Shown: positions 17,887 to 27,686, counted from the stretch's first letter. The stretch: 64,000 nt of DNA from Vibrio marisflavi CECT 7928 (GCF_921294215.1 NZ_CAKLDM010000001.1:992001-1056000); one strand, 5' to 3'. Numbers and translations: made by a program. The notes: generated by a model not told the origin, from the sequence alone.

Positions 17887-18714
17887 TTACGCCAACAATT
17901 CAAAATTGCGTACAGCTTCTTTTTGCACGTCAGGCATCACTTTTTGCATAAAGTAGATGCGGTCGAACTTATCTGCTTCAGCATTCATTGTATTGCGTAA
18001 CCCGTTACCAAACGCCTGTCGTAAACACGTACCGATATTAAATTTCGCCACTCGACTTTGCTTTAGCTTCTTAATATCTACCTCTTTAATCCCCGTTGTG
18101 CCATGAATAACCAAGGGTATCGTGTTTTGACCCGCAATCTGATCCAATAAGCCGAAGTCAATGTCACAAGTAGGTGTTTGCAAACGATGGATGTTACCTA
18201 TTGATACTGCAACACAATCCGCTTCACTCTCTTCTGAAAACCTTAGAACTTCTTCTGGCGAGCTAAAGATTGATTTAATGTGATCTCTACCTTCAGTATA
18301 CGGCACTGAGCCCACTTCACCTTCGATTGATGCTCCTAGTGCATGAGCTACACGAGCTACTTGACGAGTTCGCGCAATATTTTCTTCTATCGGCAACTGG
18401 GAACCATCAAACATCACTGAGCTAAATCCGGCTTTGAGCGCTTGGAATACAATCTTTTCTTCATAGGTATGGTCAAGGTGTAAAACAACAGGGACAGTAC
18501 TTTTCTTGGCTAAATTGAGAAACATTGACGCCGCCGTTTCCACACCATAAAAGTCAACCACATCTTTATTGCACGCCAAAATCACCGCACGATCCATTTG
18601 CTCTGCAGCATCAACAACGGCTCTAGCATCTTCATAACCAAACACGTTAAAACATGGGACAGCTGAACTACTTTTTGCTGCCTCTGGCAACAAATCATTT
18701 AGATTTACTAGCAT
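17887..18714 (-). CDS. Class II fructose-bisphosphate-type aldolase (IolJ-like)
   Basis: This 275-residue protein has the class II aldolase pattern: AVPCFNVFGYEDARAVVDAA at the start, VVLHLDHTYEEK with the catalytic Asp and zinc His, GEVGSVPYTEG, LVIHGTTGI and KFNIGT. In inositol operons such a protein (IolJ) splits 2-deoxy-5-keto-gluconate 6-phosphate into dihydroxyacetone phosphate and malonate semialdehyde. It lies between the second IolB and the RpiR gene, 10 bp after IolB2. A tagatose or fructose bisphosphate aldolase role is possible but less likely here. Confidence 0.87.
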   Translation of the reverse strand: MLVNLNDLLPEAAKSSSAVPCFNVFGYEDARAVVDAAEQMDRAVILACNKDVVDFYGVETAASMFLNLAKKSTVPVVLHLDHTYEEKIVFQALKAGFSSVMFDGSQLPIEENIARTRQVARVAHALGASIEGEVGSVPYTEGRDHIKSIFSSPEEVLRFSEESEADCVAVSIGNIHRLQTPTCDIDFGLLDQIAGQNTIPLVIHGTTGIKEVDIKKLKQSRVAKFNIGTCLRQAFGNGLRNTMNAEADKFDRIYFMQKVMPDVQKEAVRNFELLA

Positions 18715-18724
18715 TTGGTCATCC

Positions 18725-19597
18725 TTACTTAAATTTCGATATCATATCTTTGATGCCGGGAATGGTATGAACTTGGTGCTCATGGTGTGGGTCAAAATGC
18801 TGAATGAGTGATTTCGACGTTTTCCCTACGATAATCGTAAAGTAATACATCTCATAACCCGGAGCAGCCACACTCGGGTGATACCCCTTATCGATCGCAA
18901 TGACAGAGCCGGTTTTAACGTGATAAACCGGGCCATGATCATCTTCATGCTCATATAAAAACTGCGCGCCAAAACCAAAATCTGGGTTGAAACGGAATTG
19001 GTACACTTCTTCATACAGTGTTTCTTTGCTTCCATCGGCTTTTACACGATCTTCATCGTGCTTATGCGGCGGGAAACCCGACCAACCACCAGCGCCAACG
19101 GTAAACAATTCACTCACTAATAAACGCCCACGTTGATCTGCATTTTTCTGCCCAAGAACATGTTTAATTTTACGGTGTGTTTTGGTGTCATCGGAGCCGT
19201 ATTGAACCGTATCTACGTCGTCACCTCGGACACAAAATGGTTCAAGCACCTCATCAAATCGACCACCAGCGATCATGATATCTGCTTTGTCGCTAACGCA
19301 CTCAATTGTCGCTTGCATAGAAACCGGTACGTACACAGATTCAGAGTTGCCGTCCCACACATTTGCGCGCTGGCCGATATTGTCAAAAGTTGAGCTATTA
19401 CCAGACTGATCCTGCACAGAGATACTACATGTACCGCCTGCTAGAACAATTGCTGTTTCATAGTTTTCCAGTGAATAGGTATACGTTTCACCTTGTGCCA
19501 ATCTCACGTGATTGAAATAGCACAGAGGTGTTGTATCGTCGTCAATATCAATAATTGCTTTGTTCTGATTATCAAATGGTGAAATGTGTTTTCCCAT
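18725..19597 (-). CDS. Second, divergent IolB (5-deoxy-glucuronate isomerase-like)
   Basis: The 290-residue double-cupin product shares the IolB core with the protein at 14241: LLVSELFTVGAGGWSGFPPH with the metal-binding HKHDE, EEVYQFRF instead of EETYYHRI, and KGYHPSVAAPGYEMYYF. It differs strongly elsewhere, carries an insertion after HKHDED (RVKADGSKETL) and has an acidic DDDTT N-terminus. Since a canonical IolB is already present 4 kb away, this copy may serve a different uronate or cyclitol-derived substrate in the iolE-iolD-iolC-iolJ operon. Function is therefore assigned only to the family. Confidence 0.85.
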   Translation of the reverse strand: MGKHISPFDNQNKAIIDIDDDTTPLCYFNHVRLAQGETYTYSLENYETAIVLAGGTCSISVQDQSGNSSTFDNIGQRANVWDGNSESVYVPVSMQATIECVSDKADIMIAGGRFDEVLEPFCVRGDDVDTVQYGSDDTKTHRKIKHVLGQKNADQRGRLLVSELFTVGAGGWSGFPPHKHDEDRVKADGSKETLYEEVYQFRFNPDFGFGAQFLYEHEDDHGPVYHVKTGSVIAIDKGYHPSVAAPGYEMYYFTIIVGKTSKSLIQHFDPHHEHQVHTIPGIKDMISKFK

Positions 19598-19633
19598 TGT
19601 TAGACCTCATATGTTGTGTCAACAAAAGAGAAA

Positions 19634-19685
19634 TGCCGAGCTAAAAAATGCACCCTACGACCGTCATCCAATGACTAACTCGGCA
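19634..19685 (-). promoter_or_regulatory. Possible mRNA hairpin between iolC and second iolB
   Basis: The arms TGCCGAG (19634-19640) and CTCGGCA (19679-19685) bracket a 38-base loop in the only long gap (100 bp) of the front part of the operon. It may stabilise or partially end the upstream transcript. Confidence 0.45.
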
Positions 19686-19697
19686 AAACTTTTAATA

Positions 19698-20699
19698 TTA
19701 TTTCGTGTATCTAGAGCCTGCTGACTCCATAAAATCAAATAGCTGTTCTTTGGTCGGCATCGCTTCAGTGCAGCTAGTACCACTCACATTTATAGCCGCA
19801 GCAGCCGAACCACGTTTAACCGCTTCTGTAAGCTCACCTCCATGTGTGAGAGTCCATATCACAGCGCCTGCAAATGAATCTCCTGAACCAAATGGTTTCT
19901 TAGCGTCAACCTTAAATATCCCTTGTTCAAAGCGACTCCCATCAGCGCAATAGACTTTAGAACCAAGCTCGCCCGCCTTAATAATCACTATCTGGGTGTT
20001 TCCCGTTAAGAAACGTGCAGCGGTTAAGTTATCGTCAGAGTTATTCGGAGCTACGACCGTCTCCATCATGTCGAACTCTTCACGATTTCCGATCACGACA
20101 TCTGAAAGAGAGGCCGCGAGCCCATAGTAGACCGAGGCATCAACATCATTTCGCCAAGAGTATGGCCGATAATCAATATCCAAAATGACCTGTGTTTTTG
20201 CGCGACGGGCATGCTGCATCGCTAATAGCGTCGCTTCCCTACTCGGACTTTGCGCAAGAGCCGTTCCCGTGACTACCAAAGTTTTTGCCTTGGCAATATA
20301 CTCTGGATCTACCTCTTCAGGTTTAATCAGCAAATCTGACGCATTGTTTCGATATATCAATACATCACAATCCGAAGGTTTTATTTCGGTAAAAGCGACA
20401 GATGTTCTTGAGCCCGAATCGTCAATTTTCATACCATCAAGGTTGATGCCTTGAGACTGCATATAGCTTGTGACGTAATCACCGAATGTGTCATTAGAAA
20501 CACAACCAATAAAGCCAACTTGTCCACCGAGTTTGCTCACCGCAACAGCAATATTCGCTGCAGAGCCGCCAACAAATTTGTTGAATCCAGATACATCTTG
20601 AATATCCGTGTTGTGCTCCATGGCATATAAATCTACGCCCGCACGCCCAAGCACTATCGCGTCATATTCTCTGCCCGATTCAAAATGAATATGTGTCAT
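19698..20699 (-). CDS. iolC: 5-dehydro-2-deoxygluconokinase, stand-alone
   Basis: This 333-residue PfkB-family kinase has GRAGVDLYAMEH at the start, the first PfkB signature in FVGGSAANIAVAVSKLGG, ILDIDYRPYSW and the ATP-site motif PFGSGDSFAGAV containing the catalytic Asp. It phosphorylates 2-deoxy-5-keto-gluconate in inositol breakdown. It is 12 bp downstream of the Gfo/Idh gene. A second IolC, fused to a DUF2090 domain, lies at 55551. The two share DIDYRP and CTEAMPTKE/CAPAMPTKE and are paralogues. Confidence 0.9.
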   Translation of the reverse strand: MTHIHFESGREYDAIVLGRAGVDLYAMEHNTDIQDVSGFNKFVGGSAANIAVAVSKLGGQVGFIGCVSNDTFGDYVTSYMQSQGINLDGMKIDDSGSRTSVAFTEIKPSDCDVLIYRNNASDLLIKPEEVDPEYIAKAKTLVVTGTALAQSPSREATLLAMQHARRAKTQVILDIDYRPYSWRNDVDASVYYGLAASLSDVVIGNREEFDMMETVVAPNNSDDNLTAARFLTGNTQIVIIKAGELGSKVYCADGSRFEQGIFKVDAKKPFGSGDSFAGAVIWTLTHGGELTEAVKRGSAAAAINVSGTSCTEAMPTKEQLFDFMESAGSRYTK

Positions 20700-20711
20700 C
20701 TCGCTTCCTTG

Positions 20712-21887
20712 CTATTTGTAGTCAACCCATGCAGCATTTTGATCTGTAGATTCAACGCACTTCTCGCATAAGCGAACACCTTCAATACCTGCATTAACGT
20801 CTGGATACCAAAGGTTCGCCAACGCTTCTTGGTCATCGTTGTCTGCGGCTTGAAAAGCCAGCGCAAAGCGGTGATATAGGTTTGCCCAAGATTCGAAATA
20901 ACCTTCAGCATGACCGCCACCAATACGGTTGGAGGCAACGCCATCTACGTCGTTGTATAGGTAGCCCATGCCTCTATCCAACACTCTTGGTGCTTCACCT
21001 TGCACTTCATACTTCAATTGGTTTGGATGTTCGTCCCACCATTCGATGGAAGCTTTTTCTCCAACAATTCGGATTTTTTGTTGATGCATCGCACCAGCAT
21101 TGACTGCAGATGCCCACAATGTTCCGACTGCGCCTGATTCAAACTCCATCATCACGTGAGCGTTATCTTCTAGTGGTGCGCGCGATTCAATAAAGCTCTG
21201 GCGCATACAAGATAAGCGCTTCACCTCAAGACCTGTGATCAACTCGCACAGATAAAACGCATGTGTTCCTACATCACCTAACACATAAGTTGGGCCCGAC
21301 ACTTCTGGACTGACACGCCATTTAAGTCCCGGGTCATTTTTTTCGTGCTCGATATTGTGAAAACCATGCGCAAAAGTCATATTCACAACACGGATGTCAC
21401 CGAGATCGCCACGCTTGACCATTTCTCGAGCTTGTTGAACCATCGGAAAGCCTGTGTAACCGTACATCACACCCAACACACGGTTCTTCTCTATAGAAAG
21501 GGCTTTGAGCTCCTCTGCCTGCTCTGTTGTGAAAGTGATTGGCTTTTCACAAATAACATGGATATTGGCTTCGAGAGCCGCTTTACAGATCTCATAATGA
21601 GTCGAATTTGGCGTCGCAATAGATACCGCCTGAATGCCGTCTTCTCTTTGCGATTCCTTTGTAAACATCTCTTGGTAATTGGAATAACAGCGATCTTCTG
21701 ATACCCCTACGTTCGTGCCAAATTCTTTACAGCGCTGAGCATCAAGATCGAATGCGCCCGCAACCAGCTGAAATAAGTTATCTCTTTGTGCTGCACTTCG
21801 GTGCGAATAACCAATCTGGCTACCACGGCCACCACCGACCATTGCCCAGCGAATAGGTTGCTCAAAACGACGTTCTTCATTAAACAT
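20712..21887 (-). CDS. Gfo/Idh/MocA oxidoreductase (second inositol dehydrogenase candidate)
   Basis: ATG 21887 follows a GAGG ribosome site and gives 391 residues; an upstream in-frame ATG at 21899 is weaker. The Rossmann motif reads VGGGRGSQIGYSHRSAA, the EKP motif is CEKPITFT and the catalytic helix region is GDVGTHAFYLCELI. It is longer than IolG and belongs to the type found beside iolD and iolE in gammaproteobacterial inositol clusters (IolG2-like or scyllo-inositol dehydrogenase-like). The exact cyclitol is not determinable from sequence. Confidence 0.85.
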   Translation of the reverse strand: MFNEERRFEQPIRWAMVGGGRGSQIGYSHRSAAQRDNLFQLVAGAFDLDAQRCKEFGTNVGVSEDRCYSNYQEMFTKESQREDGIQAVSIATPNSTHYEICKAALEANIHVICEKPITFTTEQAEELKALSIEKNRVLGVMYGYTGFPMVQQAREMVKRGDLGDIRVVNMTFAHGFHNIEHEKNDPGLKWRVSPEVSGPTYVLGDVGTHAFYLCELITGLEVKRLSCMRQSFIESRAPLEDNAHVMMEFESGAVGTLWASAVNAGAMHQQKIRIVGEKASIEWWDEHPNQLKYEVQGEAPRVLDRGMGYLYNDVDGVASNRIGGGHAEGYFESWANLYHRFALAFQAADNDDQEALANLWYPDVNAGIEGVRLCEKCVESTDQNAAWVDYK

Positions 21888-21962
21888 ACATGACCTCATC
21901 AGGCTTTAATGCCTACTTAAGCTTCAATTAATCTACATTATTAGGGTCGACCAACTTTGGCG

Positions 21963-23834
21963 TTATACACCCCGACGCTGGTTTGAACGCCCTTCTTCCC
22001 ATTGCGCTACCACAGCTGCAGTGTCGTCATCTCGCGTTACTTCTGGTAAACCAACTTCCCACCAGCAATCGCATTTCGACCAAGTTGCCGGAGACACCGG
22101 ATCTATGTCCACGACAATGACGTAAGTTCTGTCTGCTTCTTTGGCCCGCTGGAAAGCGGCATCAAATTCATCAATCGATGCAAGTTTTTCGCTTATCGCT
22201 CCTTGAGCTTCCGCATGTTTGGCAAAGTCAACACGAGCCACTTCACCATCAGGTCGACGACAATCTTCGAGTAAGTTATTGAAAGACTCGTTGCCAGTAT
22301 TGGTTTGCAGCTTATTGATCACGGCAAAACCCGCATTATCACAAACGACAACAATCATCTTGTGACCAGTGAGAACAGAAGAGTAGATATCCGAGTTTTG
22401 AATAAGGTAAGAGCCATCGCCGACTAAAGTAATCACATCGTGATCAGGATTAGCAATTTTTGCACCCCAACCTCCTGCAATCTCATACCCCATGCAAGAA
22501 AAACCAAACTCAATGTCAAACTTACCGATTTGATAGTTCTGCCAGTTCATCGCAAGCTCTGCAGGTAAACCACCCGCTGCAGTCAAGACTGTATCTCCCG
22601 GCTGCATTGCTTTGTTAAGCTTGCCAATAACTTCAGCATAAGAAGACATTCCTGGTAGCAAGTCACCTTGTTTTGGATGTGTGCGTTTATGCACGAGTTG
22701 TTTCCACTCGTCAGCTTTCACCTTAGCCATATTGCTCCAGTCGGAACTTGCAGACCAACCCTCAAGCAGCACTGACAATTTACGCATGCCTTGGCGCGCA
22801 TCGCACTTAACGGGCACTGCTCGATGTTTAATCGCATCAAAGCGAGCTACGTTCATCGCAATCAGCTTCATATCTTCGTTACGAAATACGCTCCACGACC
22901 CTGTCGTAAAGTCTTGCAAACGCGTACCGATAGCCAAAACTACATCTGCCTCTGCTGCCATATAATTTGCTGAATCCGATCCCGTTACACCAATTGGGCC
23001 GGCGTTAAGCGGGTTGTCTTGCAGCATAGTGGCTCTGCCTGCAATCGTTTCGACGACTGGAATATTGTGCTTGCTTGCAAACTCTGCCAACTCATCGGTT
23101 GCCAGTGAATAGTGAACACCACCACCCGATACAATGAGAGGCTTTTTCGCATTTAACAGTACTGCTTTCGCATCCTCTAGATCGGCTAACTCAGGTTCTG
23201 GGCGACGGATACGATGCACTTTCTCTTCAAAGAAAACTTCTGGGTAATCGTACGCAAAGCCTTGAACATCCTGAGGAAGGCCAATAAATGCTGGGCCACA
23301 AGTCTCAGGATCGAGCATGGTATCGATGGCTTGTGGCAAGGTTTGCATAAGCTGAGATGGAGAAACGATTCTATCCCAGTAACGTGTGAGAGGCTTAAAT
23401 GCGTCGTTACAGGTAATAGATGGGTCATAAAAGTTCTCAGGCTGCTGCAAAACAGGATCTGGCAGGCGACTAGCATATGAGTCACCAGAGATAAGCAGTA
23501 CAGGTAGACGATTGGTATGAGCAATACCTGCAGCTGTCACCATGTTGGTTGCACCCGGGCCAATCGAACTCGTCGCAATCCCTATTCTACGGCGTTGATT
23601 CGCTTTCGCATAAGCAATGGCAGCCGTTGCCATTGATTGTTCATTCTGGCCACGCCAAGTTGGGATTTTGTCTTCAATATTTTTAAGCTGTTGGCCAAAA
23701 CACGTTACATTGCCGTGGCCAAATATTGCGAAAGCGCAACCAAACAGTTGCTCTACTCGACCATCAATTTCGATTTTCTGCGCTGCTAAATACTTAGCCA
23801 ATGCTTCAGCAACAGTAAGACGTATCGTTTTCAT
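21963..23834 (-). CDS. iolD: 3D-(3,5/4)-trihydroxycyclohexane-1,2-dione hydrolase
   Basis: The 623-residue thiamine-diphosphate enzyme has three acetolactate-synthase-like domains. The N-terminal domain contains FGHGNV and TSSIGPGATNMVTAAG, the middle one VVETIAGRA and AIGTRLQDFTTGS, and the C-terminal one the ThDP/Mg site GDGSYLIQNSDIYSSV with VCDNAGFAV. This matches IolD, which opens the ring of diketo-inositol to 5-deoxy-glucuronate. The start follows AAAGGAATTC. It is 17 bp downstream of iolE. Confidence 0.95.
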   Translation of the reverse strand: MKTIRLTVAEALAKYLAAQKIEIDGRVEQLFGCAFAIFGHGNVTCFGQQLKNIEDKIPTWRGQNEQSMATAAIAYAKANQRRRIGIATSSIGPGATNMVTAAGIAHTNRLPVLLISGDSYASRLPDPVLQQPENFYDPSITCNDAFKPLTRYWDRIVSPSQLMQTLPQAIDTMLDPETCGPAFIGLPQDVQGFAYDYPEVFFEEKVHRIRRPEPELADLEDAKAVLLNAKKPLIVSGGGVHYSLATDELAEFASKHNIPVVETIAGRATMLQDNPLNAGPIGVTGSDSANYMAAEADVVLAIGTRLQDFTTGSWSVFRNEDMKLIAMNVARFDAIKHRAVPVKCDARQGMRKLSVLLEGWSASSDWSNMAKVKADEWKQLVHKRTHPKQGDLLPGMSSYAEVIGKLNKAMQPGDTVLTAAGGLPAELAMNWQNYQIGKFDIEFGFSCMGYEIAGGWGAKIANPDHDVITLVGDGSYLIQNSDIYSSVLTGHKMIVVVCDNAGFAVINKLQTNTGNESFNNLLEDCRRPDGEVARVDFAKHAEAQGAISEKLASIDEFDAAFQRAKEADRTYVIVVDIDPVSPATWSKCDCWWEVGLPEVTRDDDTAAVVAQWEEGRSNQRRGV

Positions 23835-23851
23835 GTCTAGAATTCCTTTGG

Positions 23852-24745
23852 TTAAAGCTGATACTTTTTGGCATATTGAGTAATGTTTTGGTACGCGATT
23901 GTCGCGTATTCAAGCGGGTTCGCTTTGGCAGGATCTTGCTCAGCTTCGACCAAAAGCCAGCCTTGATAATCGCGTTCTTTAAGTGCAGCAAACACCTCGT
24001 CATAATTTACGTCACCTGTGCCCGGCACGGTAAAGACACCATCTAACACGGCATTTAAAAATGACTTGTCTTGACCGCGCGCAGATTGCATCACTTCCAA
24101 TCGCAAGTCCTTAAAGTGCATGTGTCCAATGCGGTGTCCCCAACGTTTAATCATTGTTACAGGATCACCGCCACCGTATGTTATATGTCCGGTATCAAGC
24201 GTTAGATAAACATCTGGTCCAGTCATTTCCATCAACATGTTGATGTCATCTTCTGTCTCACAGATAGTGCCTACGTGGTGATGAAAAGACAGTTTGATAT
24301 CGTGGTTTGAATAAAGGTAACTAGCGACTTCAGATAGTTTGCTAGCATAAGTCTTCCATTCCTCTATCGATAGCACCGGACGCTGAGATAGTGGAGTATT
24401 GATGTCACCGTGAACGGTATTACTAACCTCACCATATACCATTGCTTTACAGCCCGCCGCCTTGAGTAGGCGTATGTGAGGCTGCATTGCTTCAATTTCT
24501 TCTTGGGCTGAGAGCTTCATTAAATTGCCGCTATACCAACCTGAAGCGAGTACTAAATTATGCTTTTTCAATAGAGGAATCAGTACCTCCGGTTCTCTAG
24601 GATACTTCGTACCAAGTTCAGTGCCTGTAAAACCTGCCACTGACATCTCACTCAAACAAGTTTCTAAAGGTATTTCTCCACCTAACTCCGGCATGTCATC
24701 GTTGGTCCAGGTCAGTGGGCTGATTCCGAATTGCACCTTGCTCAT
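23852..24745 (-). CDS. iolE: Myo-inosose-2 dehydratase
   Basis: This 297-residue TIM-barrel protein begins FGISPLTWTNDDMPELGGEI, the IolE hallmark, and has GTELGTKYPREPE, a metal-site DTGHITYGGGDP, HMHFKDLR and VPGTGDVNYDEV near the end. IolE removes water from 2-keto-myo-inositol to give the substrate of IolD. It is the first gene of the iolE-iolD-idh-iolC-iolB2-iolJ row and faces the operator-rich region shared with iolT. Confidence 0.95.
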   Translation of the reverse strand: MSKVQFGISPLTWTNDDMPELGGEIPLETCLSEMSVAGFTGTELGTKYPREPEVLIPLLKKHNLVLASGWYSGNLMKLSAQEEIEAMQPHIRLLKAAGCKAMVYGEVSNTVHGDINTPLSQRPVLSIEEWKTYASKLSEVASYLYSNHDIKLSFHHHVGTICETEDDINMLMEMTGPDVYLTLDTGHITYGGGDPVTMIKRWGHRIGHMHFKDLRLEVMQSARGQDKSFLNAVLDGVFTVPGTGDVNYDEVFAALKERDYQGWLLVEAEQDPAKANPLEYATIAYQNITQYAKKYQL

Positions 24746-24871
24746 TTTGATACTCCGTAATTTCTAGGTTGATATAACAATGTTGGCTTAAGGTCGTAAG
24801 AAACATTTCTCTTAACAAGTTTGCTACCTACCGCCGAGATTGAGACCAATATAATAAACCCAAACCTGAAA

Positions 24872-25142
24872 TGAAAAATATTTTTCAAACAAAAATCATT
24901 GAACAGTATTTTTCAAAAATTGGCAGAAAGCCTATTGAAATAAGGGGTTCTATCAAATTTTAAAATTTAGTTTAATTTTTAAAATCATTAATTTTCATAT
25001 AGTTAACAAAACCTCCAGTGGTGAAAAATATTTGTCATTATTTGAACTGGATAACATTTGAGCGAAAAACATCAAAATAGACCTAGCCGTAATCGAATCC
25101 AAAAACTAGGATTGAACACCGAAAATGAAAAATATTTATCAT
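24872..25142. promoter_or_regulatory. Four RpiR-type operators between iolE and iolT
   Basis: Four 16-bp near-palindromes occur: TGAAAAATATTTTTCA (24872-24887, perfect), TGAACAGTATTTTTCA (24900-24915), TGAAAAATATTTGTCA (25022-25037) and TGAAAAATATTTATCA (25127-25142). The first two lie nearer iolE and the last two nearer iolT, as expected for separate control of both promoters. The rest of this 512-bp gap is AT-rich with no gene. Confidence 0.85.
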
Positions 25143-25257
25143 TAACAACTAAAACACTAGTGTTACCTAACTCTATTTATCCAAAACACAACAACCTTAC
25201 ATCTAGCTCTTTAGGTCACCGTAAAGCATGCTAGAACCATAAATAGGAGTGACAAAC

Positions 25258-26706
25258 ATGTCATCGGGCAATTCGACAGGAAAATCACAACGAAATATCG
25301 CGTACATCATAAAAATATGCTGCGTAGCTGCACTAGGCGGAATCTTATTTGGGTATGACACGGCTGTAATTTCTGGAGCAATAGGCCCCATCACTGAATA
25401 CTTTTCCCTATCACCAGCCGAAACAGGTTGGGCAGTGTCAAGCGTCGTTCTTGGCAGTATTATCGGGGCGGTAAGTGCTGGTTGGTGCTCACTAAAATAT
25501 GGACGTAGAAATACACTGTTCGCCGCAGCAATACTGTTTGCGATTTCCGCTGTTGGCTCCGCTCTGGCGACCACTTTTACCTTCTATACTCTATTGCGTA
25601 TTGTCGGCGGCCTAGCAGTGGGTCTGGCGGCCGTCGTCTCTCCTATGTATATGTCCGAAGTCGCCCCGAGAGAGTTCCGAGGCCGAGCAGTCAGCATGTT
25701 CCAGCAGTCCGTTGTAGTAGGACAGACTGTCGTGTTTTTCGTGAACTTTCTAATCGCAAAAGGAATGACGGAAGTATGGCTAAAAGACTTGGGTTGGAGA
25801 TGGATGCTTGGCTCTGAGATCATTCCAGCACTGATCTTCGGCCTGCTGCTTTTCACTATTCCAGAATCACCACGCTGGCTGGTTCTAAAAGGCAAAATTG
25901 ACCAAGCACGTTTGATCCTAACTCGGATCTCCAACAGAAAACACGCAGACAACGTCATTGCGGAAATTGAAAACTCTCTCATGGCCAGCCGCGTCGTCAA
26001 AAAAAGCCAAGTTAGCCTTAAATCACCTTTGATACTTTCCATTGTGGCTATCGGTACTTTTGTTGCTGCGGCGCAGCAATTTACAGGTATCAATGTCATC
26101 ATGTATTACACGCCAGAAATACTTAAACCTATTGTTGGTGGTACAGAGAATGCTCTATTCCAAACTACCTTTATTGGCGTCGTCTTTATTCTCGGTAATG
26201 CCCTAGGCATGTACTTAATCGACCGAGTTGGGCGACTACCATTGATGAAATGGGGTACGTTGGGCTGTGCACTCAGCATGACCTATATCGGTTTCGTGTT
26301 GTATAACCAATCAACAGGATATGCTGCACTGTTTGCTATTTGTTTGTACGTAGTGTCTTACGCAACATCATGGGGCTGCGCATGTTGGACCATGATTTCT
26401 GAAATATTCCCAAACAGCATTCGTTCAAGAGCAATGGCAATCGCTGTTGGCGCTCAGTGGTGTGCTGGATTTGTTGTTACACAGACCTTCCCGATTCTAA
26501 ACGACAATCCAGTATTGAAAGAGCACTTCAATGGTGGCTTTAGCTTCTGGCTGTTTGCCGCACTCTCAATGATCTGTATGTACTTCGTCGTTAAGTTCGT
26601 ACCGGAAACGAAGGGCGTTGCTTTAGAGGATATGGAACAGGTCATGGCGGAAAAATTAGGTCGTGTAAGCAAAGAAAACGCGACCAACAAAGCATCTGTG
26701 CAATAA
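25258..26706 (+). CDS. iolT: Inositol/sugar MFS transporter
   Basis: The preferred start is ATG 25258, 8 bases after AGGAG; a GTG at 25249 overlaps the ribosome site. The 482-residue product is a 12-span sugar porter with GYDTAVISGAIG in TM1, the loop RYGRR equivalent KYGRRNTL, PESPRWLVLKGK before the central loop, QQFTGINVIMYYTPEI in TM7 and PETKGVALEDME at the end. These are the sugar porter signatures of major inositol symporters such as IolT. It is divergent from iolE and shares operators with it. Confidence 0.92.
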   Translation: MSSGNSTGKSQRNIAYIIKICCVAALGGILFGYDTAVISGAIGPITEYFSLSPAETGWAVSSVVLGSIIGAVSAGWCSLKYGRRNTLFAAAILFAISAVGSALATTFTFYTLLRIVGGLAVGLAAVVSPMYMSEVAPREFRGRAVSMFQQSVVVGQTVVFFVNFLIAKGMTEVWLKDLGWRWMLGSEIIPALIFGLLLFTIPESPRWLVLKGKIDQARLILTRISNRKHADNVIAEIENSLMASRVVKKSQVSLKSPLILSIVAIGTFVAAAQQFTGINVIMYYTPEILKPIVGGTENALFQTTFIGVVFILGNALGMYLIDRVGRLPLMKWGTLGCALSMTYIGFVLYNQSTGYAALFAICLYVVSYATSWGCACWTMISEIFPNSIRSRAMAIAVGAQWCAGFVVTQTFPILNDNPVLKEHFNGGFSFWLFAALSMICMYFVVKFVPETKGVALEDMEQVMAEKLGRVSKENATNKASVQ

Positions 26707-26751
26707 ATTTGATAGATATACCCCGCTGTTTTAATTAGTCGGTATAGTTAT

Positions 26752-26776
26752 AAGCCTAAGTCTCTCACTTAGGCTT
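26752..26776 (+). terminator. Terminator after iolT
   Basis: AAGCCTAAG (26752-26760) pairs with CTTAGGCTT (26768-26776) around a 7-base loop, followed by TATT. Confidence 0.8.
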
Positions 26777-26795
26777 TATTACATTAGGGTTCAAT

Positions 26796-27680
26796 ATGTT
26801 AGATAAAATGGCTTTCTATGTTTATATCATCCGCTCTGGCTCCATTTCGGCGGCCGCACGCCACTTTAACTTGAGCATTTCAGCAGGAAGCCGTTGGTTA
26901 CAAGAGCTCGAAAACTACTTTGGTTTTCCGCTATGTCATCGAACAAATCGCGTTATCACACCCACTCAAGCAGGCAAAACCTTATATGAACAATTCTCGC
27001 CTATCGTTGAACGCTCTGAGCAGATCACGCGTCAATTAGGTGAGTTTAACAGTATTGATAAAGGCCAGATCAACATCGCTGCGACACCCGTCTACGCGAA
27101 TCACGTACTAATGGATAAGCTCTCTGATTATATTGAGCTGCACCCTGAAGTCACTTTCAACCTAAATATTACGCCTTGGGCTTTGGATCATGCAGCAGAA
27201 AACGACATGGTCATCTGCGCAAATGCGAGTTTTTCCGGCTACAAAGAAAAAGATGTACTTCTGGTAAAAAAAGAGTTGATGCAATGTCCCTTTGTTGTTG
27301 TCGCGTCGAGTAAATATCTAGATAAATACGGCACTCCTACGCAACCCCATGAGCTTGCCGAGCATAGGTGCTTGGTGGCCACAAGCTTAACGGGGAGTAA
27401 CCAATGGATTTTTAGTCTCGACAACGAAGAACACATAATGAAAGTCAACAACAACATTGAAGTCAATGATACAGACCTACTGCTTAAGCTTGCGTTAAAT
27501 GGTACTGGTATCGCTTATTTGCCTAGAATTTTTGCTGATAAATATATTTCAGATGGCCAGTTATCCACTCTACTCAGGAGTTACGAAACGAGCATATGGA
27601 GCCTAAATATTTTCTACCACCCGCCGAATAAATCGTCGGCAATGATTGGTCGATTTAAAGATTTTTTGCTGACTCCCTAG
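26796..27680 (+). CDS. LysR-family transcriptional regulator
   Basis: This 294-residue protein has the LysR winged HTH (FYVYIIRSGSISAAARHFNL, SISAGSRWLQELENYFG, FPLCHRTNR) and a substrate-binding domain of the type seen in the CrgA/AaeR branch (VVASSKYLDKYGTP). It converges with the TSUP gene (6-bp gap) and lies between iolT and the CoA transferase genes. Its targets are not evident; the TSUP or atoDA genes are candidates. Confidence 0.9.
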   Translation: MLDKMAFYVYIIRSGSISAAARHFNLSISAGSRWLQELENYFGFPLCHRTNRVITPTQAGKTLYEQFSPIVERSEQITRQLGEFNSIDKGQINIAATPVYANHVLMDKLSDYIELHPEVTFNLNITPWALDHAAENDMVICANASFSGYKEKDVLLVKKELMQCPFVVVASSKYLDKYGTPTQPHELAEHRCLVATSLTGSNQWIFSLDNEEHIMKVNNNIEVNDTDLLLKLALNGTGIAYLPRIFADKYISDGQLSTLLRSYETSIWSLNIFYHPPNKSSAMIGRFKDFLLTP

Positions 27681-27686
27681 AGAGCT

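Noticed and set aside
24746..25257. Repeats near iolT considered as CRISPR or phage sites
   Set aside because: The spacing is irregular and each unit is a 16-bp palindrome, which fits operators, not CRISPR repeats or att sites.
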